64,000 bases of DNA from the NCBI GenBank assembly GCA_002748155.1, contig PDRO01000009.1, forward strand, positions 1 to 64,000. Direction: 5' to 3'. This document shows positions 1-9,627 of the stretch, one piece after another. The position numbers and the translations under genes are program-made. The notes beneath the pieces are model-generated. The model was not told where the DNA came from. It saw nothing but the letters and a program-made list of their open reading frames with translations, and made no database searches. Numbering within the stretch: position 1 is the first letter of the stretch; each line of letters begins with the position of its first letter. The stretch is from Actinomycetales bacterium. GTDB lineage: Bacteria; Actinomycetota; Actinomycetes; Actinomycetales; Dermatophilaceae.

Positions 1-3000
1 GAGGGTGTCGTCGCGTTCGACCTGGTAGTGCTCGCGGACGGCGGCGAAGACTTCGGCTTGTTTGACGGTGTCGACGCCGAGGTCGGCTTCGAGGTCGAGA
101 TCGGGGTCGAGCAGATCCGACGGGTAGCCGGTCAGCTCGGCGACGATCTCGGTCACCTTGTCCAATACCGGGTCAGCAGCGGCTACTGGTGCGGCCGGCT
201 CAGCAGGCGCCGGGGCGGAAGCCGCCGGCGCTGGGGCCGGTGCAGCAGCCGGAGCGGGCGCAGTGACCGGTGCCGGGGCGGGCGCCGCCGGAGCCGGAGC
301 CGCCGGGGTGGGCGCTGTCGGAGCCGGAGCCGGTGCCGGCGCAGCTGCCGGGGTGGCGTGAGCCACTGGCGCAGCCCCGCCGTCGGTGCGGTTGAGATCC
401 GGGTAGGGCACTGGCAACTTGGTTGTGTAGTCGGGCTGCTCGGTCGGCGGCCCGGCGTCGACGATCCGCAAGCGCCGGTGGTCGACCTCGAGTTGGGCGT
501 TCGAACGTCCGGCGGCCTTATCGAGCCAACGCTGCCAGGCCTGCTGGTCGACGACCCGGTAGCTGTAACCCAGTTGCCCGGGCGCGCGGCGGACTCCGTC
601 GGGCATCGGCACATAGCGCAGGAACGCCATGGCGACTTGCGAACCGAAACCGGCCGCCAAGCGCCAGGCATACCGGACGTTCGGGTGTGCACCGCCCTTG
701 GACAGATTGAGCACACCGAGGTCGGGGTCGATCTCCTTGAGGTTGGGCACCGGCGGGACGATGCCGGTCTCCAGGGCCTTGACCGCGACGACGTCCTCGA
801 TCCCGGCGCCCATCGCGTGCCCGGTGAAGCCCTTCGTGTTCGTGACGACGACCTTCTCGGTGTCCGGGCCGAAGACCTCCCGCAGGGCGTTGATCTCCGC
901 GGCGGCGCTGCCACCCCGGGCTGGGGTGTAGGTCTCGTGCGACATGAACATCATCTCAGGGGCGATCTGCCGACGGTCCAGACCCCACCTCTCGACCTCG
1001 TCGATGAGGGTCTTGGCCACGCCGGCGATGTGCTCGACATCGAGCCGGGTCGCGTGGAAGGCCGAGTTCGCGATGACCGTGCCGAGGATCTGCGCGATCG
1101 GGCGGATGCCGCGCTCGCGAGCCGATTCAGCCGACTCGATGACCAGGGCAGCGCCGCCGGTGCCGACGATCATTCCGTGCCGACGCCGGTCGAACGGCAG
1201 AGCCGCGTCCTCGACCTCTTCGTCGGTGGCGGCTGCGCCGGTCACGAGGAAGCCGGTGCCGGTCCAGCGCATCAGTTGGTTACTGGCCAGATCGTCAGCG
1301 GAAACGATGATCACCCGGCGGCACCGCCCGGACCGGATCCAGTCCTCGGCGACTCCGACTGCCTGCGTGGTGCTCGCGCAGGCAGCGTTCACCTGGGTGT
1401 TCGGACCGCGCGCCCAGATCAGCTCGGCGAACTGCGAGTGACCCATCGAGAGGATGCGGAAGAGGAAGTGCCTGTCGAAACCGAAGGGATTGGCCTCCAG
1501 CTCGGCTTTGATCTCGGCGATCATCGCGTCGATCTGCCCGGCGACCGGCTCGCTGCCGGTCAGCTGGGTGCGCACCCCCTCCAATGCGAGCAGGTGTTCA
1601 CGGCGGGCCTTGTCCTCCATGTATGCCGTGACCATCTCGGCGAAGTTATGCAGACCGGGCATCGCGCTGGCGAAGATGACGCCGGTGTCGTCACGCATAT
1701 CGACCGGCACACCCCACTTGTCGGGCAGCTGTGATCCGATCGTCGTCTTCTTGTAGTGCATGACCAGCGGGATACCCGCGTCACGCATGGCGTCCAGCCC
1801 GGCGGCGATGGCCATCCTGGTCGTCGTGTCCAGCGAGGCGTCGCGGCGTGGGTCCACGCCGTACTGGGTGACCACGTCGATGGGGGCACGAAGGCCGGCC
1901 AGTTTGATGACCTGGTCCTCGTTGTCGATGGTCAGCCAGCTGCCGGCTCCGGTGGTCGCGTCCTTGACCAGTCGGGTGACTCGCATCCGAGCCATCTTGG
2001 TCCGCTCGCTCGGCGGCAGTTTCGAGATGAACAGCTCACCGGACAGGATCCGGCCGATGTTGGCGTCGTCGAACATCGGGTCGACCTTGGGCAATCCGAG
2101 CCCGGCACCGGTGATGACCACCGGTTCGGCACCGGGACGGTGCGGCTCGGGGGCTCCGGCCGCGGGTGCCGGGACGGCTGCGGGGACACCGTAGAGCCGC
2201 ATCCCCTGCTCGAGCACGCCGGCGAACAGCTTGCCCAGCTCGGTGATCACCGCATCCGAGGGGCCGCCTGCCGAGGCAGCTGGCACTGCCGGCAGTGCCG
2301 GTGCCGCCGCTGACGTGGGTGCGGCTGACGGTGCCGCTACCGGCTCGGCCGGAGCAGCCGGCGCAGCTACCGGAGCGGCCGGAGCCGCAGCGGTCTCGGG
2401 AGCGAGCGGCGTGAAGCCGAGCCCGGCGGCATACATGCCACAGAGCGCCTGGTTGAAGGCGACCTCGTCGGCGACCTTCGGGTGGTTGGTGAACAGTGCC
2501 GTCACGTCGTCATGGTGTGAGCCGAGGACGTCCTCGACGAAGCCGTGCAGGGCCTTCTTCGGACCGACCTCGACGAACACCCGCGCTCCGGCGTTGTAGA
2601 GCGTCTGCAGGCCTTTGACGAACTGCACCGGCGAGGCGATCTGGCGGCCGGTGTAGTCGAGCATCGTGTCGGTGGTCGCGTCGGCCGGGTAGAACTCGCC
2701 GGTCACATTGGCGACGATCGGCAGCTTCGGCGGCACGAGATTGAGCCGACGCAGCGCGTTGACGAACGGTGCCGACGCGGGAGCCACGATCTGGGTGTGG
2801 AAGGCGTGGCTCACCGGGATCGGGATGGCGTTCATCCCCTTGGCCTTGAAGGTGTCGACGATCTTGTGCACCGCCACGGTGGCACCACCGACGACGGCCT
2901 GGTTGTAGGAGTTGATGTTGGCGACGACGGCATACCCTTCGGCCTCGTCGACGGTCTTCTGGATCTCCTCCAGCGGACCGAAGACCGCAGCCATGGCGCC

Positions 3001-5232
3001 GTTGTCCTCGACCGACACCTTCGCCATCTCGCGGCCACGCGCCGAGACGGCTTCCATCGCGGACGCGAGCGTGAGCGAGCCGGCTGCCACGAGGGCGCCG
3101 TACTCACCGAGGCTGTGGCCCATGACCATGTCGGGCTTGACACCATAGGAGCGCAGCAGTCGGGTCAGCGACAGGTCGGTGGCCAGCACCGCCGGCTGAG
3201 TGATCTCGGTCTGCATGAGCTGTTTGGTGGCGGTCTTGACCGCAGCCTCGTCCTGACCGTCGACGTAGATGAAGCTCGTGAGTGGACGGCCCAGCAGCGG
3301 GGTCATCACCTCGTCGGCCTGGTTGAACGTGTTCTTGACGATTTCCTGGCTCTCGTAGAGCGAGCGCAGCATGTTGACGTACTGCGAGCCCTGGCCGGTG
3401 TAGAGGAAAGCGATCTTGGGCGCCGGGCCACGGCCTAGGAAGACGCCCTGCTGCCGCAGCATCTTGAAGATGGCCGGATTGCCCGAAGCCAAGCCCTTCG
3501 CGAGCTTGTCGAGCTTGCCGGCCAGCTCGTCGGCAGTGCCGTAGTCGACGGCCACTCGCACCGCAGCATTGGCCAAGGCCGGGTCGGGGCTGGCCGGAGC
3601 GGGAGCTTGACCGGCCTTGGCGTTGGCCAGGTGGGTTTGCACCTGGGTGAGCAGGTCGGCCTCGTCCCGGCCGCCGAGCACCAGGGCACCGCGCATCGGA
3701 GTGGCCAATGGTGCGACAGGCGCGGTCGTCCCACCGCCGCCGGCGACCGGGGCGCTGGCTTGAGTGGTGGGCACCTCGGCGGAAGCGAACACCTTGGGCT
3801 GTGGCTTGTGGCGGCCCGGCTGGTGTTCCTCGAGCACGACGTGGAAGTTTGTGCCACCGAAACCGAACGCCGATACCGCACCACGACGGATACCGGCCGG
3901 GCCGGTGTCCTCCCACGGGCCCAGCTCGGTGTTGACCCGGCAGGCGGTCTTGGACCAGTCGATGATGTCGTTGGGGTTGACGAAGTTCAACGAGGGGGTC
4001 AGCACTCTTTCGTGCAACGAGCGGGCCATCTTGAACAGGCCGGCCGCACCGGCGGCCGACTTGAGGTGGCCGATGTTGGACTTCACCGAGCCGAGGGCAA
4101 TCTGGCCCGGTTTCGCACCAGCGGCGCCGAAGACCGAGTCGATGCTCTCCAGCTCGGCGGCGTCGCCCACTCGCGTCGAGGTGCCGTGCGCCTCGATGCT
4201 GGTCACCGTGGCCGGGTCGGCACCGGCGCGCTCCCACGCCCGGCGCACCGCCAGCTGCTGACCGACTGGGTTGGGGGCGGTGATGCCCTTGCCCTTGCCG
4301 TCGGACGAGCCACCGATTCCGAGGATCACGGAGTAGATCCGGTCACCGTCACGCTCGGCGTCCTCGAGACGCTTGAGCACGAAGATCGCCGCGCCCTCGC
4401 CCATGACGAAGCCGTCGGCGTCCTTGTCGAACGGTCGTGAACCACTGGCCGACAAGGCGCCGATCTTGCAGAACTTCACGAAGCCGTCGACACCCATGTT
4501 GCGGTCGACACCTCCGGTGACCGCTGCGTCGAACTGGTGGTCGATCAGACCGAGCACCGCTGCGTTGATCGCGGCCAGCGCGGACGCACACGCCGCGTCG
4601 GTGGTGAAGTTCGGGCCACGCAGGTTGAGCGCGTTCGCGATCCGGCCGGCATACACGTTGGCCAGCTCACCGGGCATGGTGTCCTCGGTGATCTCAAACA
4701 TGTTGTCGCGGAACCCGGCGGTGGTCTCCTCGACGATCCGTTGCTGCTGCTCCGGGGGCAGCCCCAACAGGGTCGGCGACTCCTTCAGGCGCTGGAGGAT
4801 CTCGGGCAGCTGGATCCGCATCGACGACCAGTAGTGCTTCTCACCACCGATGGCGTTGCCGAGGATCACGGCGACGTTGTCGGAGTCGACCTTCCAGTTC
4901 GGCCAGCCGGCGTCGAGCAGCGCGCGGCGGGCTGCGGACAGGGCCCAGCGCTGGCCCTGATCCATCTGGTTGGCCACGGTTGGCGGAATCGGGATCTTCC
5001 AACGGATCGGGTCCCACTCGAACTCGCGGACCCACCCGCCGATCTTCGAGTAGGTCTTGTCCCGGGCGCTGTGGTCGGGGTCGTAGTAGAAGGCGGGGTT
5101 CCAGCGCTCCGGTGGCACGTCAGTGATCGAATAGCGGCCGCCGGTGATGTTGGCCCAGAAGGCGTCACCATCGGTGGCCTGGGGCATGATCGCCGAAAGG
5201 CCGACGATGGCGATGGGGTGGACGTCGGTCAT
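1..5232 (-). CDS. Type I polyketide / PUFA-synthase-like megasynthase, 3' end outside window
   Basis: The reading frame is open from ATG at 5232 to the left edge (1744 codons, no stop), so only the N-terminal part is seen. Domains in order: ketosynthase 1 (about 1-440) with active-site C215 in DAACASAL, then EAHGTSTRVGD and NIGHLKSAAG; acyltransferase (about 590-890) with S707 in GHSLGEYGAL and a YTGQGSQY entry motif; a second ketosynthase-like domain (about 980-1500) with C1285 in NAACASTTQ, SHETYTPARGG and NTKGFTGHAMGAG, so it keeps Cys/His/His; an Ala/Pro linker (about 1620-1690); and the start of an acyl-carrier-like domain. That carrier motif reads LDLEADLGVDTVKQAE, with Thr1722 where the phosphopantetheine serine is expected. 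The layout recalls PfaA-type PUFA synthases. An AAGGA-type ribosome site precedes the start. The product is unknown. It is the last visible gene of a co-directional etfB-etfA-etfD-ACAD series. Confidence 0.85.
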   Translation of the reverse strand, partial: MTDVHPIAIVGLSAIMPQATDGDAFWANITGGRYSITDVPPERWNPAFYYDPDHSARDKTYSKIGGWVREFEWDPIRWKIPIPPTVANQMDQGQRWALSAARRALLDAGWPNWKVDSDNVAVILGNAIGGEKHYWSSMRIQLPEILQRLKESPTLLGLPPEQQQRIVEETTAGFRDNMFEITEDTMPGELANVYAGRIANALNLRGPNFTTDAACASALAAINAAVLGLIDHQFDAAVTGGVDRNMGVDGFVKFCKIGALSASGSRPFDKDADGFVMGEGAAIFVLKRLEDAERDGDRIYSVILGIGGSSDGKGKGITAPNPVGQQLAVRRAWERAGADPATVTSIEAHGTSTRVGDAAELESIDSVFGAAGAKPGQIALGSVKSNIGHLKSAAGAAGLFKMARSLHERVLTPSLNFVNPNDIIDWSKTACRVNTELGPWEDTGPAGIRRGAVSAFGFGGTNFHVVLEEHQPGRHKPQPKVFASAEVPTTQASAPVAGGGGTTAPVAPLATPMRGALVLGGRDEADLLTQVQTHLANAKAGQAPAPASPDPALANAAVRVAVDYGTADELAGKLDKLAKGLASGNPAIFKMLRQQGVFLGRGPAPKIAFLYTGQGSQYVNMLRSLYESQEIVKNTFNQADEVMTPLLGRPLTSFIYVDGQDEAAVKTATKQLMQTEITQPAVLATDLSLTRLLRSYGVKPDMVMGHSLGEYGALVAAGSLTLASAMEAVSARGREMAKVSVEDNGAMAAVFGPLEEIQKTVDEAEGYAVVANINSYNQAVVGGATVAVHKIVDTFKAKGMNAIPIPVSHAFHTQIVAPASAPFVNALRRLNLVPPKLPIVANVTGEFYPADATTDTMLDYTGRQIASPVQFVKGLQTLYNAGARVFVEVGPKKALHGFVEDVLGSHHDDVTALFTNHPKVADEVAFNQALCGMYAAGLGFTPLAPETAAAPAAPVAAPAAPAEPVAAPSAAPTSAAAPALPAVPAASAGGPSDAVITELGKLFAGVLEQGMRLYGVPAAVPAPAAGAPEPHRPGAEPVVITGAGLGLPKVDPMFDDANIGRILSGELFISKLPPSERTKMARMRVTRLVKDATTGAGSWLTIDNEDQVIKLAGLRAPIDVVTQYGVDPRRDASLDTTTRMAIAAGLDAMRDAGIPLVMHYKKTTIGSQLPDKWGVPVDMRDDTGVIFASAMPGLHNFAEMVTAYMEDKARREHLLALEGVRTQLTGSEPVAGQIDAMIAEIKAELEANPFGFDRHFLFRILSMGHSQFAELIWARGPNTQVNAACASTTQAVGVAEDWIRSGRCRRVIIVSADDLASNQLMRWTGTGFLVTGAAATDEEVEDAALPFDRRRHGMIVGTGGAALVIESAESARERGIRPIAQILGTVIANSAFHATRLDVEHIAGVAKTLIDEVERWGLDRRQIAPEMMFMSHETYTPARGGSAAAEINALREVFGPDTEKVVVTNTKGFTGHAMGAGIEDVVAVKALETGIVPPVPNLKEIDPDLGVLNLSKGGAHPNVRYAWRLAAGFGSQVAMAFLRYVPMPDGVRRAPGQLGYSYRVVDQQAWQRWLDKAAGRSNAQLEVDHRRLRIVDAGPPTEQPDYTTKLPVPYPDLNRTDGGAAPVAHATPAAAPAPAPAPTAPTPAAPAPAAPAPAPVTAPAPAAAPAPAPAASAPAPAEPAAPVAAADPVLDKVTEIVAELTGYPSDLLDPDLDLEADLGVDTVKQAEVFAAVREHYQVERDDTL

Positions 5233-5394
5233 GGTGCGCTGTCCTTCCAATACTGCTGCTCGAATGCGTTGTGCGCGCTGATGGGTATGCCGGGTGACCA
5301 AGAAGGCGGTATGCCGCCGGCCCTGGTGCGATCAGGCGGGCCGACGGCCCACGTTTGTCTGGTGTGTCTCGGTGGTGCTGTGAAGTCTTACGGC
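5233..5394 (-). other. Spacer with short hairpins between acyl-CoA dehydrogenase and megasynthase genes
   Basis: This 162-bp spacer holds a GGCGG-TATG-CCGCC hairpin (5305-5318), a GGGCC-GAC-GGCCC hairpin (5338-5350) and two copies of GTATGCCG. It could weaken read-through from the acyl-CoA dehydrogenase gene or hold the megasynthase promoter. No clear promoter hexamers were identified. Confidence 0.3.
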
Positions 5395-7098
5395 TCAGCC
5401 GGTGCGCTCGTAGAGTGCGTCGGCGACGGTGTCCATGTCGTTGACCAGCCCGGCCTGTGCGGCCTGGATGGCTGCGGTCGGGATGGCGTTGACAGCTGCG
5501 ACCGCGGGGCTTCCCGGGTCGGCCGCGCCGGCAACCCAGCGGGAACCGTCGAAGGCCACTCGGGCCGCAGCCTCGCGGGCGTAGACCCGGGACATCGTTG
5601 CCAGCGTCGCCGCGTCGAAACGCTTCATCGTCTTCTCGAACGAGGTGTCCGCAGCGGCCATGGCAGCCCGCTTGCAGAACAGCTCGGCCCCCTCGCAGTG
5701 CGCGATCAGCTCACCGAGGCGGAACAAGAGGTGCTGGTTGCGGGTCAGGCGGCCGGTGCGGCATGCCTCGAGCACGATGGCCAGTCCTTCGCAGGCCAGG
5801 GCGGCGATGTCGGCGCCGACGCTTGGGTGCTTGGCGTGCAGGGCGGTCAGCTCGGCCGCCTTGGACCGGTAGTAGCCACCCTTGGTCTTCAGGTGCTGCT
5901 GCCAACGGTCTCGGGAGATGGTCATCTCCATGATCTCCGAGGTGCCCTCGTAGATCGTCGTGATCCGCACGTCACGCTTGATCTTCTCGACGACGTAGGG
6001 GCGGGTGAAGCCGTAGCCACCGTGCGCCTGGATCGCGTCGTCCGCGGCCTGGTTGCCGGCCACCGTCGCGAGGTACTTGGCGATGGCTCCTTCGGTGTTC
6101 ATCGCACCGTCGGCACCGAGGCCCCGGTCGATCTTGTCAGCGGTGTCCTCGATGAAGGAACGAGCCGCCTCCAGACGCACCGCGTTGGGCACGAGCAACT
6201 TGTGGGTGTAGCCCTGCTTGTCCATGAGCAGGCCGCCACCCTGCACCCGTTGGGTCGAGTAGTCGATCGCCCGGTCGAGAGCCTCCCATCCGGCGCCCAG
6301 ACCGAAGGCAGCCACCATGAGACGGGTGTAGCCGAAAACCTGCTGGGCTTGGACCAGGCCCTTGCCCTCGACCCCACCGATGAGGTTCCAGGCAGGGACC
6401 CGCACGTCATCGAGGAACAGAGCCGCAGTGTTGGACAAGCGAATGCCGTGCTTGTCCTCCGGCGGAGCCGAGGTGAAGCCCTCGGTGCCTTTGTCGACGA
6501 CGAACCAGGTGGGCCCGGCATCGGTCTTGGCCAGGATCGTCGTGTAGTCGGCGATCGAACCGTTGGAGATCCACTGTTTCTTTCCGTTGATGACGTATTC
6601 GACGATCTCTCCGTCGTCGTTACGCACTGGTACGGCGACTGTCTCCAGGGCGCCCAGGTCGGAGCCGGCCTCCGGTTCGGTCGCGCCGTAGGCGAAGACG
6701 ACGCCCTTGCGGGCGATCTCGCCGAGCCACTTCTGCTTTTGTTCCTCGGTCGCTCCGACGACGATCGGGTCGGAGCCGAGGAAGGTCGCGAAGACCGCGG
6801 TGCCGAGCCCGAGGTCCTTGCGGGCCATCAGCTCGCAGATCCGGTAGGAGTCGAATGCGCCGCCGTCCATTCCGTCGTAGGCCTCGGGGATGAACGCGGC
6901 GGTCACGCCGAGCTGTTCGGAGTCGGACATCAGCCGGACGAGGTCCTCAGGGCAGAGGTCCTCGTGGTCGAGGTCGAGTTGTCGTTCGGGGGTGAGTTCG
7001 GAGTCGACGAAGTCGGCGAGCGCCTCGAGCATGAGGTTGAGGCTCTCCAGGTCTAGGCCGGCGCCGAGAGCGTGTCCGGAGGAAGCGGTGTCGGTCAT
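5395..7098 (-). CDS. Acyl-CoA dehydrogenase, long form (567 aa)
   Basis: This FAD enzyme oxidises an acyl-CoA to a 2-enoyl-CoA and hands electrons to ETF. The sequence shows the family features in order: an N-terminal helical domain; AYGATEPEAGSD and WISNG flavin/substrate segments (about 140-180); the FGYTRLMVAAFGLGAGWEALD region; QAHGGYGFTRPY; and IYEGTSEI, in which E384 is the expected catalytic base. The protein is about 170 residues longer than the usual 380-400, with an extra C-terminal helical domain as in VLCAD-like and DUF1974-type members. The start ATG at 7098 has an AAGGA site about 10 bases upstream. It lies between etfD (199 bp upstream) and the megasynthase (162 bp downstream) on the same strand, so a shared transcript and direct use of the neighbouring EtfAB/EtfD chain are likely. 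Substrate chain length cannot be read from sequence. Confidence 0.9.
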   Translation of the reverse strand: MTDTASSGHALGAGLDLESLNLMLEALADFVDSELTPERQLDLDHEDLCPEDLVRLMSDSEQLGVTAAFIPEAYDGMDGGAFDSYRICELMARKDLGLGTAVFATFLGSDPIVVGATEEQKQKWLGEIARKGVVFAYGATEPEAGSDLGALETVAVPVRNDDGEIVEYVINGKKQWISNGSIADYTTILAKTDAGPTWFVVDKGTEGFTSAPPEDKHGIRLSNTAALFLDDVRVPAWNLIGGVEGKGLVQAQQVFGYTRLMVAAFGLGAGWEALDRAIDYSTQRVQGGGLLMDKQGYTHKLLVPNAVRLEAARSFIEDTADKIDRGLGADGAMNTEGAIAKYLATVAGNQAADDAIQAHGGYGFTRPYVVEKIKRDVRITTIYEGTSEIMEMTISRDRWQQHLKTKGGYYRSKAAELTALHAKHPSVGADIAALACEGLAIVLEACRTGRLTRNQHLLFRLGELIAHCEGAELFCKRAAMAAADTSFEKTMKRFDAATLATMSRVYAREAAARVAFDGSRWVAGAADPGSPAVAAVNAIPTAAIQAAQAGLVNDMDTVADALYERTG

Positions 7099-7259
7099 GT
7101 GGAGTGTGTCCTTACCCTGTGAGAGCGTGGTGTCTGTGCTGATGAATTGCTGATGGACTGCTGACAGACGGCTGACGGACTGCTGGCGTATTCGGGCGTG
7201 TCATGGACGCGCGTGGACGAACTACAGGACTGTTCAGTTGTAGCCGGTCATGTTTGGTT

Positions 7260-7297
7260 GGTCACATGGACCCTGTCGGTCACGTGGATCTTGTCGG
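7260..7297. repeat. 18-bp tandem repeat, about two copies
   Basis: Two 18-bp units (7260-7277 and 7278-7295), both beginning GGTCAC and ending TTGTC or CTGTC with three differences, are followed by the start of a third (GGTCA) that runs into the etfD stop codon. The spacer from 7099 to 7297 otherwise shows nothing definite. Confidence 0.55.
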
Positions 7298-9514
7298 TCA
7301 TTCGGGGTTGGAGCCACCATCGGCGGCGGCTGTCGCAAGATCGGGGCGGATTGATCGCAGCAGCACCTCGGCCACGTCGGTGACCTGCAGGTCCTCGCCG
7401 ACGGTGCCTTCCTGCTGACGTTGGGCGACACCGTCGGTGAGCATCGTGATGCAGAACGGGCAGGCCGCAGTGATCAGATCCGGCCGGGTGGCGATGGCTT
7501 CGTCGGCCCGGTTCTGGTTGATCCGGGTGCCGAGATTCTCGTCCATCCACATCCGAGCCCCACCGGCACCACAGCAGAACGAACGCTCGTGGTTTCGCGG
7601 CATCTCCTGGACGGTCGTCCCCGGCACCGCACCGAGGACCTCCCGGGGGGCAGCGAAGATCCGGTTGTGCCGACCCAGGTAGCACGGATCGTGGTAGGTG
7701 ACCGCAGCATCGACCCGCTGCACCGGGGTGAGCTTTCGGTCGGCGACCAGGCGAGCGAGCAGAGTGGTGTGGTGCACGACCTCCCATGTGCCACCGACCT
7801 GGGGATACTCGTTGGCGAGAGCGTTGTAGCAGTGGGCACAGGTGACGACGATGCGCTTCGCGCCGGCCTCATTCAGGGTCTCGACGTTCTGCATGGCCAG
7901 CATCTGGAACAGGAACTCATGTCCTATCCGTCGGGCCGGGTCACCCGTGCACGCCTCGGCCTCACCGAGAATCATGAATTCGACGCCGGCCTCGTGCAAC
8001 AAGGTCGCCACTGCGCGTGAGGTCTTCTTGGCGCCTTCGTCGAGGGCGCCTGCGCAACCGACCCAGTAGAGGTACTCGACATCGTCGGGGATCGGGTCGC
8101 CGTCGTAGACACGGATCTCGAAGTCGAGTTCTTCGGCCCATTCGAGCCGCGCCGAGCCACCCAGGCCCCACGGGTCACCGGCGTGCTCGAGGTTACGCAG
8201 CATGATGCCGGCCTCCTCGGGGAAAGCCGACTCCATGAGCACCTGGTAACGACGCATGTCGACGATGTGGTCGATGTGTTCGATATCGACCGGGCACTGC
8301 TCGACGCAGGCACCACACGTCGTGCACGACCACAACATGTCGAAGGGGATGGCTCCTTCGCCTTCGATGCCGTGCATGCCGACCTTGGCCGTCTCGTCGC
8401 CCTCCGGGCCGACGAGTGGCCGTTCGACCTCCTTGAGCACTGCCTCGGACAGGCCTTCGGTGGACCGCTCGCCGTCGTCGTCCTTGGCCGCGAGCAGATA
8501 GGGGGCCTTGGCTAGGGCGTGGTCACGTAACCCCATGATGAGCACCTTGGGGGACAGCGGCTTGTCGGTGTTCCACGCCGGGCACTGGCTCTGGCAACGA
8601 CCGCACTCGGTGCAGGTACCGAAATCGAGCAGGCCCTTCCAGGTGAAGTCCTCGACCTTGCCGATCCCCATGATGTCGTCGTCGCCCGGGTCCTCGAAGT
8701 CGACCTTCTTGCCGCCGGAGTAGACCGGCAGCAAAGTGCCCAACGCCCGCGGCCGTCGAGCGAACGCGACGTTGGGGATGGACAGGAAGATGTGCAGGTG
8801 CTTGCTGTAGGTGACGAAGATCGTGAAACCAAGCAGCACGGCGAGCGAGAGCAGCAGGAAGAAGGTCTCCAGGTTGTGCATCATGTGCTCATCGCCGGTG
8901 GGCAGGATCTTGGCGAACAACTGCGAGGCGAACGCGCCTTGGAGGAACTGCAACGGTGCGTTGTCGGTGCCGGCGAGCTCGTTGATCCGTTGCGCATTGA
9001 TCGAGGAGCCGCGGTAGATCAACAGGGTCCACACGACGTTGAAGATCATCACCAACGTGAACCAGGCCGGGCCGATGTGCGAACCGAAGAAGCGGCTGCG
9101 CCGTCCCAGGGAGGACGGTGCCTGCTGGATGCGCAGGACCACGAAAACGCCCAACGCCGCCACACAGATGAGCGCGAAGAGGTCTTCGATGAAGCCGAAG
9201 ACCGGGAAGTTCCCGACGACCGGGATCTGGAAGTCAGGCTTGACCAACCCGAAGAAGGCTTCGATCACGGTGAACAGCAGCACCATGAAGCCCCAGAAGA
9301 CCATGAAGTGCGCTACCCCGGGCACGGTCCAACGCAACAGCTTGCGTTGCCCGGCGACCTCGGTGACCTCAGCTTTGACGACGGTGCCACGATCGACGCG
9401 ACGCTCGGCCTGCAACGGCTGGCCCTGCTGGCCCAACCGGAAAAGCACGAACAGCCGTCGCCCGGCGATCCCGAGGCAGACGACGGACAGTAGCAAGCCC
9501 AGGATCAGGCGCAT
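7298..9514 (-). CDS. etfD: Membrane Fe-S ETF:menaquinone oxidoreductase, EtfD-like
   Basis: The 738-residue protein has an N-terminal membrane part of about five helices (residues 1-230, NarI-like cytochrome region). Two ferredoxin-type [4Fe-4S] motifs follow: CTECGRCQSQCP (about 280) and CTTCGACVEQCP (about 395). Two CCG-type cysteine domains end the protein (CTGDPARR...CAHCYN, and DPCYLG...CCGAGGARMW...CPFC). This architecture matches Mycobacterium EtfD (Rv0338c) and the bacterial EMO family, which take electrons from reduced ETF and reduce menaquinone at the membrane. The start ATG at 9514 has a GAAGGAG site. It follows etfA by 113 bp, a spacer that contains a strong hairpin, and precedes the acyl-CoA dehydrogenase. 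Family knowledge plus position make the electron route ACAD to EtfAB to EtfD to menaquinone the simplest reading. Confidence 0.88.
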   Translation of the reverse strand: MRLILGLLLSVVCLGIAGRRLFVLFRLGQQGQPLQAERRVDRGTVVKAEVTEVAGQRKLLRWTVPGVAHFMVFWGFMVLLFTVIEAFFGLVKPDFQIPVVGNFPVFGFIEDLFALICVAALGVFVVLRIQQAPSSLGRRSRFFGSHIGPAWFTLVMIFNVVWTLLIYRGSSINAQRINELAGTDNAPLQFLQGAFASQLFAKILPTGDEHMMHNLETFFLLLSLAVLLGFTIFVTYSKHLHIFLSIPNVAFARRPRALGTLLPVYSGGKKVDFEDPGDDDIMGIGKVEDFTWKGLLDFGTCTECGRCQSQCPAWNTDKPLSPKVLIMGLRDHALAKAPYLLAAKDDDGERSTEGLSEAVLKEVERPLVGPEGDETAKVGMHGIEGEGAIPFDMLWSCTTCGACVEQCPVDIEHIDHIVDMRRYQVLMESAFPEEAGIMLRNLEHAGDPWGLGGSARLEWAEELDFEIRVYDGDPIPDDVEYLYWVGCAGALDEGAKKTSRAVATLLHEAGVEFMILGEAEACTGDPARRIGHEFLFQMLAMQNVETLNEAGAKRIVVTCAHCYNALANEYPQVGGTWEVVHHTTLLARLVADRKLTPVQRVDAAVTYHDPCYLGRHNRIFAAPREVLGAVPGTTVQEMPRNHERSFCCGAGGARMWMDENLGTRINQNRADEAIATRPDLITAACPFCITMLTDGVAQRQQEGTVGEDLQVTDVAEVLLRSIRPDLATAAADGGSNPE

Positions 9515-9559
9515 CGAGCAGGCTCCTTCGTCGGGAGGGTGGGTCTAGCAACAGAACCG

Positions 9560-9594
9560 GTGGTGCCGTGCCGGCGGTCCCGCCACGGCACCAC
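9560..9594 (-). terminator. Hairpin between etfA and etfD
   Basis: A perfect 11-bp stem is formed by GTGGTGCCGTG (9560-9570) and CACGGCACCAC (9584-9594) around a 13-base loop. No T-run follows on the minus strand. It may be a partial terminator or an mRNA-stabilising element that sets the etfBA to etfD ratio. Confidence 0.5.
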
Positions 9595-9627
9595 GCTCTC
9601 TGGTGTTGTTCAGGTGTCGTCGGTGGC

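Noticed and set aside
28..1734. Long plus-strand open frame of 568 codons
   Set aside because: It is antisense to the megasynthase, whose minus-strand frame gives clear ketosynthase motifs; the plus frame reads as Arg/Gly/Asp-rich filler with no family features.
4537..7056. Plus-strand open frame of 839 codons
   Set aside because: It lies antisense to the acyl-CoA dehydrogenase and the start of the megasynthase; high-GC third positions keep the opposite strand open.
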